Source of the DNA: Alphaproteobacteria bacterium
Lineage (GTDB): Bacteria; Pseudomonadota; Alphaproteobacteria; Micavibrionales; Micavibrionaceae
Assembly: GCA_030426925.1 (NCBI GenBank)
Contig: JAUHXT010000012.1
Location: forward strand, 1 to 37,273
Reading direction: 5' to 3'
DNA: 37,273 bases
How positions within the stretch are numbered: the stretch's first letter is position 1; each line of letters opens with the position of its first letter. A program made the translations under genes and the position numbers. Below are positions 36,923-37,273 of this stretch, piece by piece. Under the pieces are notes generated by a model. It did no database searches. It was not told where the DNA came from and saw nothing but the letters and a program-made list of their open reading frames with translations.

Positions 36923-37273
36923 TGTAATCTCCAAATAGCGCTGCTGCCGGCCCCCCTCATGCGACAATGAGGCTAGGCGGCGCTAGCGCAACATAATGTT
37001 ACGTTAATCCAGTACGTCCTGACCGGCGGTGGTTTTGTGGGTCGCAACGGTTTTACTGTTACATCTTGCGTGAACCAACACCGTATGGCTTTCAGCCTGA
37101 AACAAGACTGTTCTTTCACCCGTTGCAATTCGCGAAACTCTAACAAATTCAGGTACTTAATTGTACCGACTGCGTAATCACAACGTGTCGCGAAAAGCAC
37201 AATACTCCGCCGCCGCTTTTTTCACAACAACAATTTGCACCATTCATAAAAACACCTTATTTGCCTTTCACTT
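36923..37273. other. Long leader and promoter region of rne
   Basis: No gene is supported in these 351 bases. A CCTCAT-TGTCGC-ATGAGG hairpin (36955-36972) lies ~33 bases upstream of the rne ATG. The 12-mer GGTACAATTAAG (minus strand, 37156-37167) contains a -10-like TACAAT and would give a leader of roughly 230 bases. No good -35 was found. E. coli rne also has a long structured leader used for autoregulation; a similar role here is inferred. Confidence 0.45.

Overview
The window reads as chromosomal DNA of an alphaproteobacterium of moderate GC content, with genes on both strands. The evidence is the order rpsT-dnaA-dnaN-recF-gyrB next to mutM, an RNase E with a large acidic and RGG insert in its S1 domain, a Usg-family gene, a groESL operon with both a sigma32-like promoter and a CIRCE operator, and a Dot/Icm-type (IVB) coupling module. 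The mix of a Dot/Icm coupling pair with pilin-like small proteins resembles Micavibrio-like or Rhodospirillales-like genomes. That placement is an inference, not a demonstrated identity.

Layout. (1) 1-1852: the 3' part of a large surface protein (beta-helix plus LamG-type domain), a gene-poor gap and a tRNA-Thr. (2) 2003-8419: a co-directional cluster of IcmP/DotM, an unknown single-pass protein, IcmO/DotL, a pilin-like protein and a secreted protein with a coiled coil and probable beta-helix. (3) 8430-11481: argS and a divergent orphan gene with a probable leaderless promoter, followed by dispersed palindromic repeats. (4) 11685-18941 (minus): gyrB, recF, dnaN, dnaA and rpsT, with a candidate origin between dnaA and rpsT. 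(5) 19071-21614 (minus): mutM with three small membrane or secreted proteins. (6) 21725-23146: an XRE regulator with two matching perfect palindromes upstream, and an EF-hand protein. (7) 23425-25509 (minus): groESL. (8) 25525-27136: a predicted persulfide-responsive ArsR regulator with a rhodanese, a divergent AhpD-like gene, and usg. (9) 27140-31329 (minus): ferredoxin, a membrane protein, a ketopantoate-reductase-family enzyme, ferredoxin/flavodoxin-NADP reductase and purC. Then ctaA (plus), a GT4 glycosyltransferase and a small exported protein. (10) 34037-36922 (minus): rne, preceded on its upstream side by a long leader and followed by a candidate independent structured RNA with its own terminator.

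How the parts work together. The minus-strand block 11685-18941 is the replication-initiation neighbourhood, and a perfect DnaA box sits at the predicted rpsT start site. The 2003-8419 cluster looks like part of a type IVB secretion or conjugation apparatus: DotL and DotM are the substrate-receiving coupling complex, and the extra proteins are likely accessory or surface components. The less expected signals are the paired operators at 21725 and 21809, the candidate RNA at 34037-34245, an inverted repeat burying the usg ribosome binding site, a MutM lacking its fourth zinc cysteine, and base-composition breaks inside argS, the XRE gene and the first gene.
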